Notes under the pieces: generated by a model
The model's database searches: none
What the model saw: the letters and a program-made list of their open reading frames with translations, nothing else
What the model was told of the DNA's origin: nothing
Translations under genes and position numbers: made by a program
Shown: positions 7,766-20,000 of the stretch, one piece after another
How the letters are laid out: each line of letters begins with the position of its first letter
Position numbering within the stretch: position 1 is the stretch's first letter
NCBI RefSeq assembly: GCF_000518685.1
Contig: NZ_JAEB01000027.1
Span: 1-50,157, forward strand
Direction of reading: 5' to 3'
Length of the DNA: 50,157 nucleotides
Source of the DNA: Eubacterium xylanophilum ATCC 35991
GTDB lineage: Bacteria > Bacillota > Clostridia > Lachnospirales > Lachnospiraceae

Positions 7766-8842
7766 ATGTCAATTAAGAGAATTGCCGAGATGACCGGAAC
7801 ATCTATCTCAACTGTGTCTCGAGTGCTAAATAATCCGGAATACAAGTGCTCTTCGGAGGAGCTAAAGAAGAAAATTTGGGACGCGGCCAGAAGAATCAAC
7901 TATGTTCCCAATGCCTCGGCCAGGAGCCTCAAAATGGGGAAAAATATTCCGACAGAGACGAGCCAAATCAAAGTAGGAGCTCTAATTACTCGGGTTGATG
8001 TAGAAAAGACGGATCCGTTTTTCATGGAATTGACATATTCAATCGAGAAGGCACTCTTGGAAAAAGCGTGCAAACTCGAGAAAATCTGGTATAATTCAGC
8101 TTTCTCTGACGACAAAAACATCAGTGATATAGACATGGATACAATTGTGGCGGAGATGAGGGAAGAGTGCCCGGATATTCAAGGGCTCATTGTTGTTGGA
8201 AAATGCAATATAGACGCCATGGCCATCCTCAGGGATAGATTTGGAGATATCATTGCCATCAGCAGAAACTCAAGCAACTTTCTTGTCGATGAAGTTATCT
8301 GTGACGGAAGGAAACTTGCCATGCAGGCTATCGATTATCTGGTTGGCCTGGGACATAAGAAGATAGGCTATGTGGGGCCGTGCTTTAACGAAGTTAGGTA
8401 TCACGGTTATCTCGAGACTATGAAAGCTCACAATATCGAACCCCAGTTGGGCTATGTGATGGATTGTTTTCAGAGTGAAGAAGATGGATATAGAGTAATG
8501 GGTGAGATTTCTGAGGTGGACGACAGGCCATCGGCCATTTATACCGCCAATGACATCATTGCATTGGGCATGATAAGATATCTCAAGGAGCACAAGAAAA
8601 GCGGATATGCTCCATCGATTATCTCAAGTGATGGAATCACAAGGGCAGAAAAGTCCAATCCTAGGCTCACAACTGTCAAAATCCCTAAAAATGACATGGC
8701 GAGCTTGGCAGTTTCTCTATTGCTTGATAGAATAGAAAAGGGTCATGAAAATGTCACGAAGCTAGAGATGCTAGGCAATTTGGAAGTGGGAGAGAGTTGC
8801 TATACTATTCATGAGGATAATTGGTACGGAGTTTGGAATTAA
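7766..8842 (+). CDS. LacI-family transcriptional regulator
   Basis: This is a DNA-binding regulator of 358 residues. Residues 2-24 form the LacI helix-turn-helix (IKRIAEMTGTSISTVSRVLNN). They are followed by the hinge NASARSL, whose Leu normally inserts into a central CpG as found in the two operators upstream. The remainder is a periplasmic-binding-protein-like effector domain (VGYVGPCFNEVRYHGYLE, YTANDIIALGMIRYLKEH, TTVKIPKNDMASLAVSLLLDRI). It is the fifth gene of the sulfate operon with an AGGAGG ribosome binding site, so it most likely represses its own operon. LacI-type proteins usually sense sugars or nucleosides, so its ligand in a sulfate uptake context is unclear. Confidence 0.92.
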   Translation: MSIKRIAEMTGTSISTVSRVLNNPEYKCSSEELKKKIWDAARRINYVPNASARSLKMGKNIPTETSQIKVGALITRVDVEKTDPFFMELTYSIEKALLEKACKLEKIWYNSAFSDDKNISDIDMDTIVAEMREECPDIQGLIVVGKCNIDAMAILRDRFGDIIAISRNSSNFLVDEVICDGRKLAMQAIDYLVGLGHKKIGYVGPCFNEVRYHGYLETMKAHNIEPQLGYVMDCFQSEEDGYRVMGEISEVDDRPSAIYTANDIIALGMIRYLKEHKKSGYAPSIISSDGITRAEKSNPRLTTVKIPKNDMASLAVSLLLDRIEKGHENVTKLEMLGNLEVGESCYTIHEDNWYGVWN

Positions 8843-8856
8843 GAAAAGGAGAAGCT

Positions 8857-9729
8857 ATGTCAAATACAGAGAAGACTGGAATCGTCATGGAAGGTGGAGG
8901 CTTGCGGGCTATTTTCACTGTTGGAATCCTTGATGTATTAATGGAAAATGATATTTATGTGGACGGGGCAGTGGGAGTATCTGCCGGAGCCTGCTTTGGT
9001 TGTAATTATAAGTCGAAGCAGATTGGCCGAGGACTAAGATACAATCTTGCTTTTTGCGATGACAAGAGATACAGCGGCCTCGAGTCCTTCTTGAAAAGCG
9101 GAGATGCTTTTAATGCTGATTTTTGCTACAATCAGATACCGAATAAGTTTGATCCCTTTGATTACAAGGCATTCAAGGAGAATCCTATGGAATTTTATAT
9201 GGTCTGCACGGATGTTCTGACAGGAAAAGCAGTATACAAGAAAGCAGATGAGATGAATCCCTCAAATTTGGAGTGGATGCGAGGTTCTGCCACGATTCCC
9301 CTTGCCGGCCGAATCGTTAGAGTCGATGGAAGAAAACTCCTAGATGGCGGTGTGTCAGACTCGATTCCTCTGAAATTTATGATTAATAGGGGATACAAGA
9401 AAAATATAGTGATTAAGACTCAACCTGATGGATATGTAAAAAAGAAGAACCGTTTTACACCGCTTGTGAGATATGTCTACAAGCAGTATCCGGCTCTTGT
9501 TCGTGCGGTTGCAAATCGTCATAAAATGTACAACGAAACCCTTGACTATATCGTAGACATGGAGAAGGAAGGGCGTTGCCTTGTCCTTGCTCCGGATGCT
9601 GAACTCGGAATAGGAAATATGGAGAAGGACCCTGAAAATGTTCTCCGAGGCTACCTCCACGGAAGAGAGGTAGCAAGCAGAAACCTAGATGTCATCAAAA
9701 AGTATCTCGGTATTCCTTTGATTTCTTGA
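8857..9729 (+). CDS. Patatin-like phospholipase (YjjU/RssA type)
   Basis: This is a predicted serine acyl hydrolase of 290 residues, possibly acting on lipid esters. The oxyanion motif EGGGLRAIFTVG is near residue 12, the nucleophile elbow GVSAGA follows about 30 residues later, and the catalytic Asp is in the DGG motif (RKLLDGGVSDSIPL). All three elements of the Ser-Asp dyad architecture are present. The frame is open back to a TTG at 8821 within lacI, but the ATG at 8857 has AAAGGAG at the right distance and is preferred. It is the last gene of the operon. Its 3' end overlaps the opposing tyrA gene by 35 bases, and there is no terminator between them. Confidence 0.88.
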   Translation: MSNTEKTGIVMEGGGLRAIFTVGILDVLMENDIYVDGAVGVSAGACFGCNYKSKQIGRGLRYNLAFCDDKRYSGLESFLKSGDAFNADFCYNQIPNKFDPFDYKAFKENPMEFYMVCTDVLTGKAVYKKADEMNPSNLEWMRGSATIPLAGRIVRVDGRKLLDGGVSDSIPLKFMINRGYKKNIVIKTQPDGYVKKKNRFTPLVRYVYKQYPALVRAVANRHKMYNETLDYIVDMEKEGRCLVLAPDAELGIGNMEKDPENVLRGYLHGREVASRNLDVIKKYLGIPLIS

Positions 9730-10564
9730 AGAAATCGTATATTGCTTTTTCATCGTCCTCATCGAGCATTTTTTTAAATGCCTCAAGTTGGCCGATGTAA
9801 CTATTCATAAATTCAATGATGCAATCTTTGTTGGATAGCACTATGCTCTGCCACATTTCTGGTGAGGATGCTGCTATCCTTGTCATATCTCGAAAACCGC
9901 CGGCCGCAAACTGCTTCATGTATTGTTGCTCATTGTCATTATCCTGAACTGTATTCACAAGAGCGTAGGACAAGACGTGTGGCACATGGCTAATAGCTGC
10001 TGCTGCCATATCGTGATCACCGGGCTCTAATACAAATGCCCTGCATTTGCAACAATCGATGATTTCTTTCATGGTATCAATAAAAAACTCTGGAGTTTTC
10101 CCAGTCGGTGTAAGCAGGTAAAATGCTCCGGTGAGGATATCGACGCTTGAGTTTTCATAACCTGTTTTCTCCGTCCCGGCCATGGGATGACCGCCTATGA
10201 AATTTTCTTCCATGCCAAGTTCTGTTACAGCGGCATGAATATTGGACTTGACGCTTCCTACATCAGTTATTATGCAATCGGGCTTGATAATGTTCTTGAG
10301 TTTGGCAAGATACTCGACATTGATTCGCACAGGGGCACAGAGAAATATAATGTCACAATCTCCAAAGCCATCTTCTATGCTCTTTTCTAATCTAGAAATC
10401 ACACCATCTTCCAAAGCCTGCTTTAATCCCGGCTTCACATCCGGATATCTGTTGTTGTATGCAATAATCTCAGTGGATGGGGATGCTTTCTTGATGCATC
10501 TTGCCACACAGCCACCGATAAGTCCCAAACCAATAAAACCAATTTTTTTATTCTCTATAATCAT
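9695..10564 (-). CDS. tyrA: Prephenate dehydrogenase
   Basis: This enzyme oxidatively decarboxylates prephenate to 4-hydroxyphenylpyruvate in tyrosine synthesis. The N-terminal Rossmann motif is GLGLIGG (residues 12-18). The catalytic His is 126 in GGHPMAGTEKTG, and the helical dimerisation part contains MAAAAISHVPHVLSYAL and FAAGGFRDMTRIAASSPEMW. All are TyrA hallmarks. The 289 residues cover the catalytic unit only: there is no chorismate mutase fusion and no C-terminal ACT domain, so tyrosine feedback is probably not built in. The gene stands alone. Upstream on the minus strand there is a TATAAT with a poor -35 box. Its end runs 35 bases into the patatin gene. Confidence 0.93.
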   Translation of the reverse strand: MIIENKKIGFIGLGLIGGCVARCIKKASPSTEIIAYNNRYPDVKPGLKQALEDGVISRLEKSIEDGFGDCDIIFLCAPVRINVEYLAKLKNIIKPDCIITDVGSVKSNIHAAVTELGMEENFIGGHPMAGTEKTGYENSSVDILTGAFYLLTPTGKTPEFFIDTMKEIIDCCKCRAFVLEPGDHDMAAAAISHVPHVLSYALVNTVQDNDNEQQYMKQFAAGGFRDMTRIAASSPEMWQSIVLSNKDCIIEFMNSYIGQLEAFKKMLDEDDEKAIYDFFKKSKEYRDTF

Positions 10565-10639
10565 TCTAGCACATCCTTTTTTTTCGTGGTTTACACACCT
10601 TTTTATATTATACTCTTTTTTTATTCAAAAGAAAAGTGG

Positions 10640-10668
10640 TTGTTTATTTTGGTTATTTATGTTATAAT
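10640..10668 (+). promoter_or_regulatory. Promoter of the leader RNA upstream of the giant surface protein
   Basis: A TTGTTT (10640-10645) and a perfect TATAAT (10663-10668) are 17 bp apart. Transcription would start near 10675, some 325 bases before the next gene. A strong terminator at 10889-10945 would end most of these transcripts. Confidence 0.6.
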
Positions 10669-10761
10669 GATGGACATAGATGAAAAAGGTTTTGTTTAAA
10701 TTGCACAGGAGATCGTTAATACCGTAACCGTGAGCAGTTGGTAAGGAAAAAGGTATGAAGT

Positions 10762-10923
10762 ATGAAAAAAGGAAATCTGGTTTTATTTGTGTACGAAAAT
10801 TTTCATAGCATACTTTGGAAGTATGATAAATTCATGGAGTGGTATTATCTCGTTCCGTGCTTTTATTATGTGAGAAATTGTAAAAAATCACCCGGTAAGA
10901 AGGGTTACGCTAGTTTTGCGTAG
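10762..10923 (+). CDS. Possible 53-residue aromatic-rich small ORF
   Basis: An ATG at 10762 opens a 53-codon frame ending in TAG at 10921-10923, inside the loop of the terminator. About 15 residues are Phe, Tyr or Trp (for example MEWYYLVPCFYYVRN), and the end is basic (KKSPGKKGY). Only a weak AAGGAAAAAGG precedes it. Overlap with a terminator and with an RNA stem argues that it may be a chance frame. If translated, it would be a leader peptide whose stop position could affect terminator folding. I do not recognise the protein. Confidence 0.2.
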   Translation: MKKGNLVLFVYENFHSILWKYDKFMEWYYLVPCFYYVRNCKKSPGKKGYASFA

Positions 10924-10945
10924 CAGTTCTTGCTGGGTGTTTTTT
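10889..10945 (+). terminator. Strong intrinsic terminator upstream of the giant gene
   Basis: A 13-bp stem with two or three G-U pairs (CACCCGGTAAGAA at 10889-10901 with TTCTTGCTGGGTG at 10927-10939) contains an inner hairpin (TTACGC with GCGTAG). A T6 run at 10940-10945 follows. It lies 55 bases before the start codon of the next gene, the position expected of an attenuator. Confidence 0.85.
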
Positions 10946-11000
10946 AGTTGGCACTACATTTGTAGATAGGCAACAAATATATGACTAAGGAGGATCAAAT

Positions 11001-14000
11001 ATGGAAAAACGCAAAAAGACAAGAAAACGACTGACACCAAAAGTTGCGATGAAGAGAGTACTGTGTACAGTATTATCTCTTGCAATGGTCTTGAGCGGAA
11101 TGATTTACATTCCAGAAGACAAAGGTGAAGTCAAAGCAGCAGTGAGCTATAAGAGTGATGAGGTTGCTTTGCCGACATCACCGGGTTCGTACCTTATTGG
11201 CGGTAGAGCATATGTTGTAAAAGAAAATACAACGATCACTGCTACTACAGCAGGCACAAGTGCACTTTACACCGAGGTAAATGGTGGAAAGTCATCAGTA
11301 ATTATTTACATCCCTAAGGGTGTAACGCTTACTGTAAAAGGTGCAGATGGTAATGGAAGAACAGGAGGAGGAGCAGGTATCTATGTTCCTTCAGACAATC
11401 CAAATACCACCGATGTCAACGAAAGAGTTACATTGATTGTAACCGGACAAGGTAAACTCGTTGCTACCGGTGGTAAAGGCGGAAGTGCAGGCAATGGTTC
11501 CAATGGTGACAATGCATCTAGTAAATACCATGCAGGTAACGGCGGAAAAGGCGGCAATGGCGCCGGTGGAGCCGGAGCAGGAATCGGTACATCCGGTGGA
11601 ACTGGAGGAGCTGAGACAACCGGAGGTACCGGATACGATGGTTCCGGTGGCGGCGACGATAATGATGAAGGTTCTGGTACTTCTGGACAAAATGGTAATA
11701 ATGGTTCTAATGCAAGCAGACCAGGAAATGTTTACATCATAGGAAGTGTTGATGTAGAGGCAACCGGTGGAGCTGCAGGTCAGGGACCAACAGTTACATC
11801 ATTTAGCAATGGATCAGATGCTTCGCAAGAAGGAAGTTGGACGGCTGGTAGGGATCACCAGTATGCATGTGGCGGAAAAGCTGGACAAAGTGGCGCAGCT
11901 ACGAATGCAGCTGCTGGTATTGGATCAGGTGCTCCCGGAGGACGAAGTGGATACAGCGGTGGCGGCGGAGGTACTGGAGATAGTAGTCCTGTTACCGGAA
12001 GTTTTAATACAGCAAGAAATAATGCATATAACAATTGTGGCGCTTCAGGATCTTCAGGTTCAAACGGAGCTGGTAGTGCAGCTTGTGAATATGTCACTGG
12101 AAAAGATGCAACCGTTTCCAAGAACCAAGGCTCAGTTCAAGAGATGTCAACCACATCATGGGGCACTAAGGCAACGGGAAGAACTATTGCTCTTGACTCA
12201 GCTGAGTACAGAGGTCTATACTCTGAGACAATCATAAGCTTCTATGATGATCTTGACGGAGCAACACCTGACAAGAAGGTATATGCTATGTATGGTGCTA
12301 TTCTTCCTGAGTTCAGTAGAACTATTACTATTCCTCAGAGACCGGGCTATACATTTATGGGATACTACACAGAGAAGTATACAGACCCAACTAAGGCGGA
12401 CCCTAACAAGATGGTATTCGATCAGGAAGGTAAGCTTCTCGAAGACAAGTATCTACAATATGGATCATGGATTACGCCTACTAACATTGAAGTATATGCT
12501 TTGTGGTCTAAGGACTATTATTACATAGCTTACAATGATCGTGAGTGGTCAAATGACGCTAGAGATCAGTATGGTTCATATAATGGAACATATGTGAGAC
12601 TTGGAAAACTTAGAACAGTTCAGTATGGTAACTTCATGGCAGCTACAGCAGACGAAGCTGGAATCAATGAAGAAGAGCATCCGAACTTTAAGTTTGTAGG
12701 TTGGAGCAAGGATCCTAAAGCTACAGAACCTGATTATAAGCCAGGTCAGCAGTACAAGGGAACACTTGCAACAGGAAATGACAATGATAAGATTGTTAAC
12801 CTTTATGCAATTTATAAGAAGGTTGATGGTTATACAATAAGCTATAGTGGAAATGGAAATGATATTGCACCTGCATATCACATTCCTTCTACAGATATAG
12901 TAAAGAAAAATGATCAAGGAAAATATCTCTACAGCATTCCTGAAGAGTATGTACCTGACAGAAAGGGATATACCTTCAAAGGATGGGCAGAGGAAGCTAT
13001 TGAGACAGATGTAGAAAAGATCTATCTCAACGGCACAAATGATATTGAGATTACAAAGGATACAGTATTCTACGCTCAGTGGGAGAAAAATCCTGTTGTA
13101 ACTTATGATTTGAATGGTGGATCATTCAAAAAGGACGTTAATGAAGAAGTTAAGGAGACCCTTAACAAGAAGGATTATGAAGCTGGAAAGATAGTTAACA
13201 CTACTTCTCTTGGTGCTGCTCAAATCGCTAAGAAGGGATATACCTTCAAGGGATGGAGAGCTTCTACTACAGTAGGCGGAGAGACACGCTACCTGAGAAT
13301 TGATGGTACACTGTGTGAATGGGTTGCATCTGAAGCACACGCCACTGTATTCACTGACTCAGTTTCATTCCCTATGCCAGCAAAAGATGTTATTGTATCA
13401 GCAGTTTGGACTCAGGATAAATTCGACGTAAATCTCAATTTTAAGATTGATGAGTCAGAAGGTGCTCATCAGGTTACTACAATTGAGAATGGATTTGTAT
13501 ATAAATTCAAGGCTTTGTACAGATATAGTACAGAGGACAAAGGTACGACAACAGAGTATGGATATGAGACAGGAACAGGTGCAGAGAGAATACTTCTTGG
13601 TGCAACTGTTGCGGACAAGAAAAATCTGGATTACAAGAGCGCTGCACTTGATGCCGATGGAATACCATATGGTGGAGATATCAAGCTTGTTGTAACGCTT
13701 AATACAACATTTGATTCAGATACTATGGTTGTCAAAGTTGGAGATACAGTATATAAGCCTAGTGAGACAGATGTAGATGAGGATGGATGTCCAACATATA
13801 CATACATAATCAGCAATATTACATCTAACATAAATGCAACTGTAACAAATTCAAAACAGTATGTATATGATATCAACTATGTTGATCCGTCTGAGATGGT
13901 TAAATCTAATCTTGTAACAGCAACTGGCTTTGATAAGTACTATGCAGGGGTTGAGAAGACATTACCTACTGGAACTGACATGACTGTTCCTCAGAATTAC

Positions 14001-17000
14001 AGTTTTGTTGGATGGTATGAAGATGAAGCCACAGCTAATTCAGTAACTAATGGCAATAAAGGATCATATGTTGGAGCAACACCAGTTACCAAGATTGAAG
14101 CTAAGACCAAGGGTAATACAGCTAAAACATATTATGCTGCTTGGCAGGGTAAGACATACACGGTTAACTACTATTATAGCAATTACGATAGTAAGGACGG
14201 AACGCGCAAGACAAGTGATGTTGTCCAAACAACAGAGCGTTATGGTACTCAGTTTACTGTTGGAAGAAATCTTGATGGACAACCTGTTCCATATGTCGTA
14301 GGACCAAATGGAGCAGCATTTATTGGTTGGGCTAAGTCTCCAAATGCAACAAAACCTGATTATACACCGGGAGAGAGTGTTAAGGATTTACCTGTATCCG
14401 GTACTTCAGTGAACTTGTATGCAGTTTGGGATATTTCAAAAGTAAAAGTTACATTCGATGCCAACGGAGGTAAATTCAATGGCGGCGATGTATATAAGAC
14501 TTATGAAGTAAGCTACAAGCTCTCAAATGGTGGTGCTTATACTGCAACAAATATTGCATCATATTCATCATCAATGCAGAGAGGTGATAGCGGAGACAGT
14601 GGATATACTTTCAAGGGATGGGCAACCACTCCAGATGCCACTGAACCAAATGTAACCGGAATATCAACGGGAACAATATATGAGAATACAACATTCTATG
14701 CCGTATGGGGCAAAGGTGAAGTAATTGTAACATATTACAGTGACTTAGCAGGTACCGAGAATGAAAATGTGAAGCAGTACAAGTATCCAGCTGGTTCTAC
14801 TATTAAACTTGGTATTCACGAGGGACAGCAGGTAGTCAAGGCTCCAGAGAACAAGACTTTGGTTGGTTGGTCAATCGTAAAGAACACACCAAATATGAAG
14901 TATGTTCAAGGTGAGAGCTTTATCGTAGGAGATAAGGCAAGTTTCCTTCTCTATCCAATTTTTGAGAATACAAGTACTTACAAGTTGGTTTATGACGTAA
15001 ACGGAGGAACTTGGCGAGGAAGTACAATTGTAACTATTGGTACAAAGATAATAGGTCAAAATGAGACTGTAGTACGATATGTACTTGATGACACAATCAT
15101 ACCTGAGAGAGTTGGTTATGACTTTGTAGGATGGGTGGATTCAGAAGATAGCAATGTTGTTTATAAACCGGGAGTTACATATGAAGCAGTGGATCCGGAT
15201 TACTTAGTTTCATTGGTAGCTAAGTGGAAACCACATGTATATTCACTTGGATTCTATCCTGGAAATGCAGTAAAAGTTGATGCTAAGTATAAGAACGCTA
15301 AGGATTTGGAGAATGTCGTTCCAGTCAGAATGACAACACTTGCCGATGGCGCCAAGGCGGTTGAAAATGATAGCACAGCTTATACACAAGACTTTGCATA
15401 TGATGCTGTTAATCAGAGCATTTTACCATATCAGTTTGTATACAACGGATTCAAGTTTGTTGGTTGGACAGAGAATCCTAACGATGTGAATCCGGTAATA
15501 GCATTTACTGATAAGCAGGTAATCTCAAATCTCACTTCGGAAAAGGGATTATATAAGAATCTCTATGGAGTATGGAGAGTTGATACACCTATCACAGTAT
15601 CATATAATGCTAATGGTGGTAAAGGCAAAGTTCCAGAGCAAGATTTGTATGTAAATACAATTTCTCCAACAACGGAGACAATTGATATTGAGCTTGAGAC
15701 ACCTGACACAACATCACCAGAGGGACTTCGCAGAGAAGGTTACAAGTTTATAGGATGGACAACATTCCCACTAACTCTCCCACAGGACTTTGGAGATGGT
15801 ATTGTCGATTTTGTTAAGGAATACTTTGTTGTTGATAAAGATAGTATTTCTACTTCTACCACATACTACGCAGTATGGAGAGAATATAAGACATACCGTG
15901 TGGAATATGATTTCAACGGCGGTAAGGGACAAGTTCCTGTAGACAATAATCTCTATTGTGCAGATGGTAAGTCCTACGATGGAAATAAGGTTACAGTGAA
16001 GTTTGATCCAAAACCTACCAGAGATGGATATGAATTCCAGGGTTGGACTGATTCGGTAGAGACGGGCTCAGTTGAATCAGGAGCTGCAGAAGCTGCAGTT
16101 TACACTGAACCAGAGGGAACTAATCCGGCACCTACATTTACTATCAAGAAAAATACAACACTCAGCGCTATTTGGGAGCCTGAGACATATTCTATTGAAT
16201 ATTATGACTATGTCAAAGATGGTAACGAATGGGTTGAGAAAGCATTGACAACTGGAGAAGGAGATAAGGTGAAGAATCTTGTAACTCCAGCTGTATATGA
16301 TAAGGCAGTTAAGCTCGATGACGGATCTTCAAGTAATCCTAATAAGGGATACAAGTTCGTTGGATGGGCTAATAAGCCGGGTGGAACAGTAGTTTATGAT
16401 GGAGGTTCACAAGTTAAGAACCTTACAACAGACAAGAATGGAGTTGTAAAACTCTATGCAGTCTATGGACCAAAGACATACAGAATCGTACTTGATGACG
16501 ATGTTGAGACATATACAACATATCTAGTTGACTACAAGAGAAATCACTTCAAGCAGACAACAGTTGTAGGAACTAGCGAAGAAAGAGAGTACGAGAGAGT
16601 TTACATGAATGATGTTGAAGTTGAAACATATGATACAACAAATAAATATCCTACATATGAGATTCAATTTGGACAATCACTTAAGGATATTAATCTTCCA
16701 TCAGTATATGGATTTGACTTTGGCGGATATGTTCTCGAAGGTAATTCTAAAGTTAAGGGTTACAATTCTTCAGGAAACGTAGTTCGTGTACTCGATGAGG
16801 ATCTTATCGGAGATGACAAAGCTAAGCAGGACAAGAACGGCGTTGCAGAGGTTGTTCTGAAAGCTGTTTGGGAGCCACATGACTTTGAGGTTGAGTTTGT
16901 TCAGGACGGTAAGAAGATTGATGCAGTGGCAACTAAGTATGGTCAGCCATTCACAATGCCTCATACAGTAAGAAATCTCGCTTACACCAATGACTACACA

Positions 17001-20000
17001 GTTGTTGGATGGACAACAGATGTCAATAAGCAGTACTTGTCAACAACAGAGGAGATTGAAGAGACAATCAATGCTGATAATGGATTTATCTTGAATAAGA
17101 AATATCCGGCTGATAAGGTTGCTAGACTCTACAACAATGACAAGGCTAATGTAACATTGTATCCAGTATACAAGACAACAGTTGAGTACAAAGTTCGTTT
17201 CGTGGCTGATGGAGCAACAAACGTACCTGAAACTCAGATAGTTCCTTGGATGGATAATTTCGTAGTCGACTTTGAGACAGTCATCATGAAGACACCAAAG
17301 AAGACAGGTTATACATTCCTTGGATGGTCTACTAAGGAAGACTTTGAGGATGGAGACAGTTCAACAGTAACTTATCCATACCCAGTAAATCCTGATAAGG
17401 ATTATGTAATTAAGAATATTGGCGACAATATTACACTCTATGCGGAGTTTAAGGCTAACAACTACACAATTACATATAGAGATGGCGACAAGGATGTTGT
17501 AGCAGAGAAGGATGTAGCAACAATCACATATCCATTCCTTGCAGGAGGAGAGAGCGGTGATGCTTATACATTCAAGAGCGCAGATGAGGTATCATTTGCA
17601 GCTCCAACAGGATACAAACTTCTTGGATGGTCACTTGAGAAGGGCGCTAACGCAAATGCGGTAGACTTCTATCCGGGCCAGACTCTCGATAGAGCTCTTG
17701 CTACAGCAGAGGGAACAAATATTACACTCTATGCTGTATGGGTAGCTACAGATTATGTGATTAACTTTGATAAGAACAATAGCGACGCAAAAGGCGCTAT
17801 GAATACTCAGACAATGACATATGACAAAGCTGCAGCTCTCGACAAGAATCAGTATGTAGCAGATGGATATGAATTCCTTGGATGGTCCAAAGACGCCAAG
17901 GCAAGCAAGCCTGAGTACACAGATGGACTTAGTGTAGGAGCAGTTGATTCAGAAGATGGTATCAGCGCTTACGCAAAATCCGAAGAAGTTGCAGGAAATG
18001 TTAAACTCTATGCTATCTGGAAACCTGTGATCGAGTCTAAGGACGATGAGATTACATATGATGGCAAAGCATATGATGCGACATCACTATTCGTTATTCC
18101 TAAGAATGCAGGAGTAGAGTCCTACTCAATTGAGGAGGCTGATGGAGCAACACTTGGTGATGATAACAAGATTACATTCACTAAGGCAGGCAAATATACA
18201 GTTGATGTTAAGACTGCAGAGGCAGCTGGAGTGGCAGCAGCTGAAGCAAAGGCAACAGTAACTGTTAAGAAGGCTAAGGCATCAGGAACATTGGCAGTAT
18301 ACGTTGGAGATACAGCAAAGAAAAATGTTCCGTATGAGGATGCTTCAAAGGTAGTATACAAAGTAACACTCGATACACCGGTTGCAGAGACAGGTTCACC
18401 TGAGATTGAATATACTTACAAGGTTGCAACAGAGAGTGATACTACTTATAAGACAGGTGTTCCAACCAAGTCAGGGGATTACAAAGTTAAGGCAGTAGTT
18501 GCAGACACAGACCTCTATGAAGGATTTGTGGCAACAACAGACTACACTGTTGATAACAATCTGTTTGACAAGGTTAAGACTACATTTGATGAGACAACTC
18601 AGGCTGAGATTGTTGGAACTAGCATGGTAGATAATGGAGCTACTAAGACAGTGGCTGGACTCAATCTTCCAAGCAAGGTGACAATTCTCTTGAAAGATGG
18701 CGCTGAGACTAAGGCAGATGTAACATGGGATGTAAAAGGAATCAAGGATTCACAGTACAAGAGAAGCATTCAGGATAAGGATCAGACATTCCTTACAAAC
18801 GGTGTTGTTACTCTTCCGGATGATGTATCATCAGATTTGAGTAAAGATGAACTTGCTGAAGCATTGAAGGTTAAGATTAAGGTAATCGTTCTCTCCGATA
18901 TCAATGGATGGAAGGATTCACCGGATGCAAACCTTGTTAAGGACGCGCTTGAAAATGATGTACTTGCAAATGAGGATGTTGCAGCACTCAATGCTAAGAA
19001 AGACGATTATGATTATGCTGAGAAGAGAGAGATTGATTCTCTTGAACTCGAGGCAGCAAAAGCTATAGCAACTCTTGATCCTGAGGATCCGGAGTATGAG
19101 ACTCAGAAGGCAGACATTATTGCAGATCTTCTAAGTGATTTGGATAAGGTACCTACATCTGCTGAGAAATATCAGCAACTTGTAGAAGAGGCCAAGGAAG
19201 CACTTAATAAGCGACTCAAAGATGTTTATGATACTCTCGCAACATCTGGAAGCTATACTAAGCAGGCAGAAGAACTTGCAGCAGCATATGTTGATGGTAA
19301 GAAGGTAATCGATGCACTTGACAATGTTGATGATGCAGAGAAGGTACTTTCAGAAGCTAAGGCAATTCTCGCTGCAGTTAACACTGATGCTGAAGTGGCA
19401 GACATAGAAAAGGCAGAGGCAGAATCACAAGCGGCAGAAGAGAGTGTAGTTGAAGCAGCAGCAGATATTGAAGAAGCTCTCAAGGATGCAGAAGAAACTA
19501 TTGCTGCAAATGACAAGGATGAGTATGTAGATCCTACAGATAATGATGCAATCAAGGAAGCAGTTAAGGCGGTTGAAGCAGCTAAGGAAGAGTTGAGTAA
19601 ACTTCCTAAGAATGCAAGCAACGCAGACAAACTTGCAGCAGCTGCTGTAGTAGATGATGCACTCTATGATCTTTGGGAGGCTATCTACGATGCAAGGTGG
19701 AATGCGAATAATAAGAAAGCAGAAGCTGAAGAGAAAGCTAAGAAGCTGGAAGAAGCTAAGGCTGATGCAATTAAGCGTCTGGGTGACTTTGTAGACAATA
19801 AGAATGTTGATCGAATCTATCGTGCAGATCAGAAAGATGAGATTGCTAAACTTCAGAAGGATGCTGAGGATGCAATCAATGCAGCTAAAACAAGCGATGA
19901 GATTGCGACAGCACTTAAGAATGTTAAGGATGCTGTAAATGCTGTTAAGACAAATGCAGAACTTACCAAGGAGGAAAAGGATGCAGCTGATACAGAAGCA

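Larger units (their letters stand above)
10675..10945 (+). ncRNA. Candidate structured leader or small RNA of about 270 nt
   Basis: Bounded by a promoter and an intrinsic terminator, this non-coding stretch can fold around a long-range stem. AATACC (10718-10723) pairs with GGTATT (10841-10846), and GCAC (10703-10706) pairs with GTGC (10857-10860), leaving a purine-rich internal loop between them. Inside, TATGAAAA (10761-10768) can pair with TTTTCATA (10799-10806), and a small hairpin is formed around 10809-10825. I could not match it to GEMM, T-box, SAM or other riboswitch signatures. It could be an attenuating leader for the 3310-residue protein or a free small RNA with a 6S-like open rod. 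The family is unassigned. Confidence 0.4.

Noticed and set aside
8821-8856. Longer patatin start at TTG 8821
   Set aside because: It lies inside the LacI-family gene without a ribosome binding site, while ATG 8857 has AAAGGAG at the proper distance.
10675-10945. Cyclic-di-GMP, T-box or SAM riboswitch before the giant gene
   Set aside because: I could not find the conserved cores of these classes (for example the GEMM core or the T-box sequence); left as unassigned structured RNA.
11391-12121. Ser/Thr- and Pro-rich minus-strand frames opposite the start of the giant gene (11391-11690, 11855-12121)
   Set aside because: They mirror the Gly-rich codons (GGN/GCN) of the real gene, have no ribosome binding site, and their composition is an artefact of that strand.
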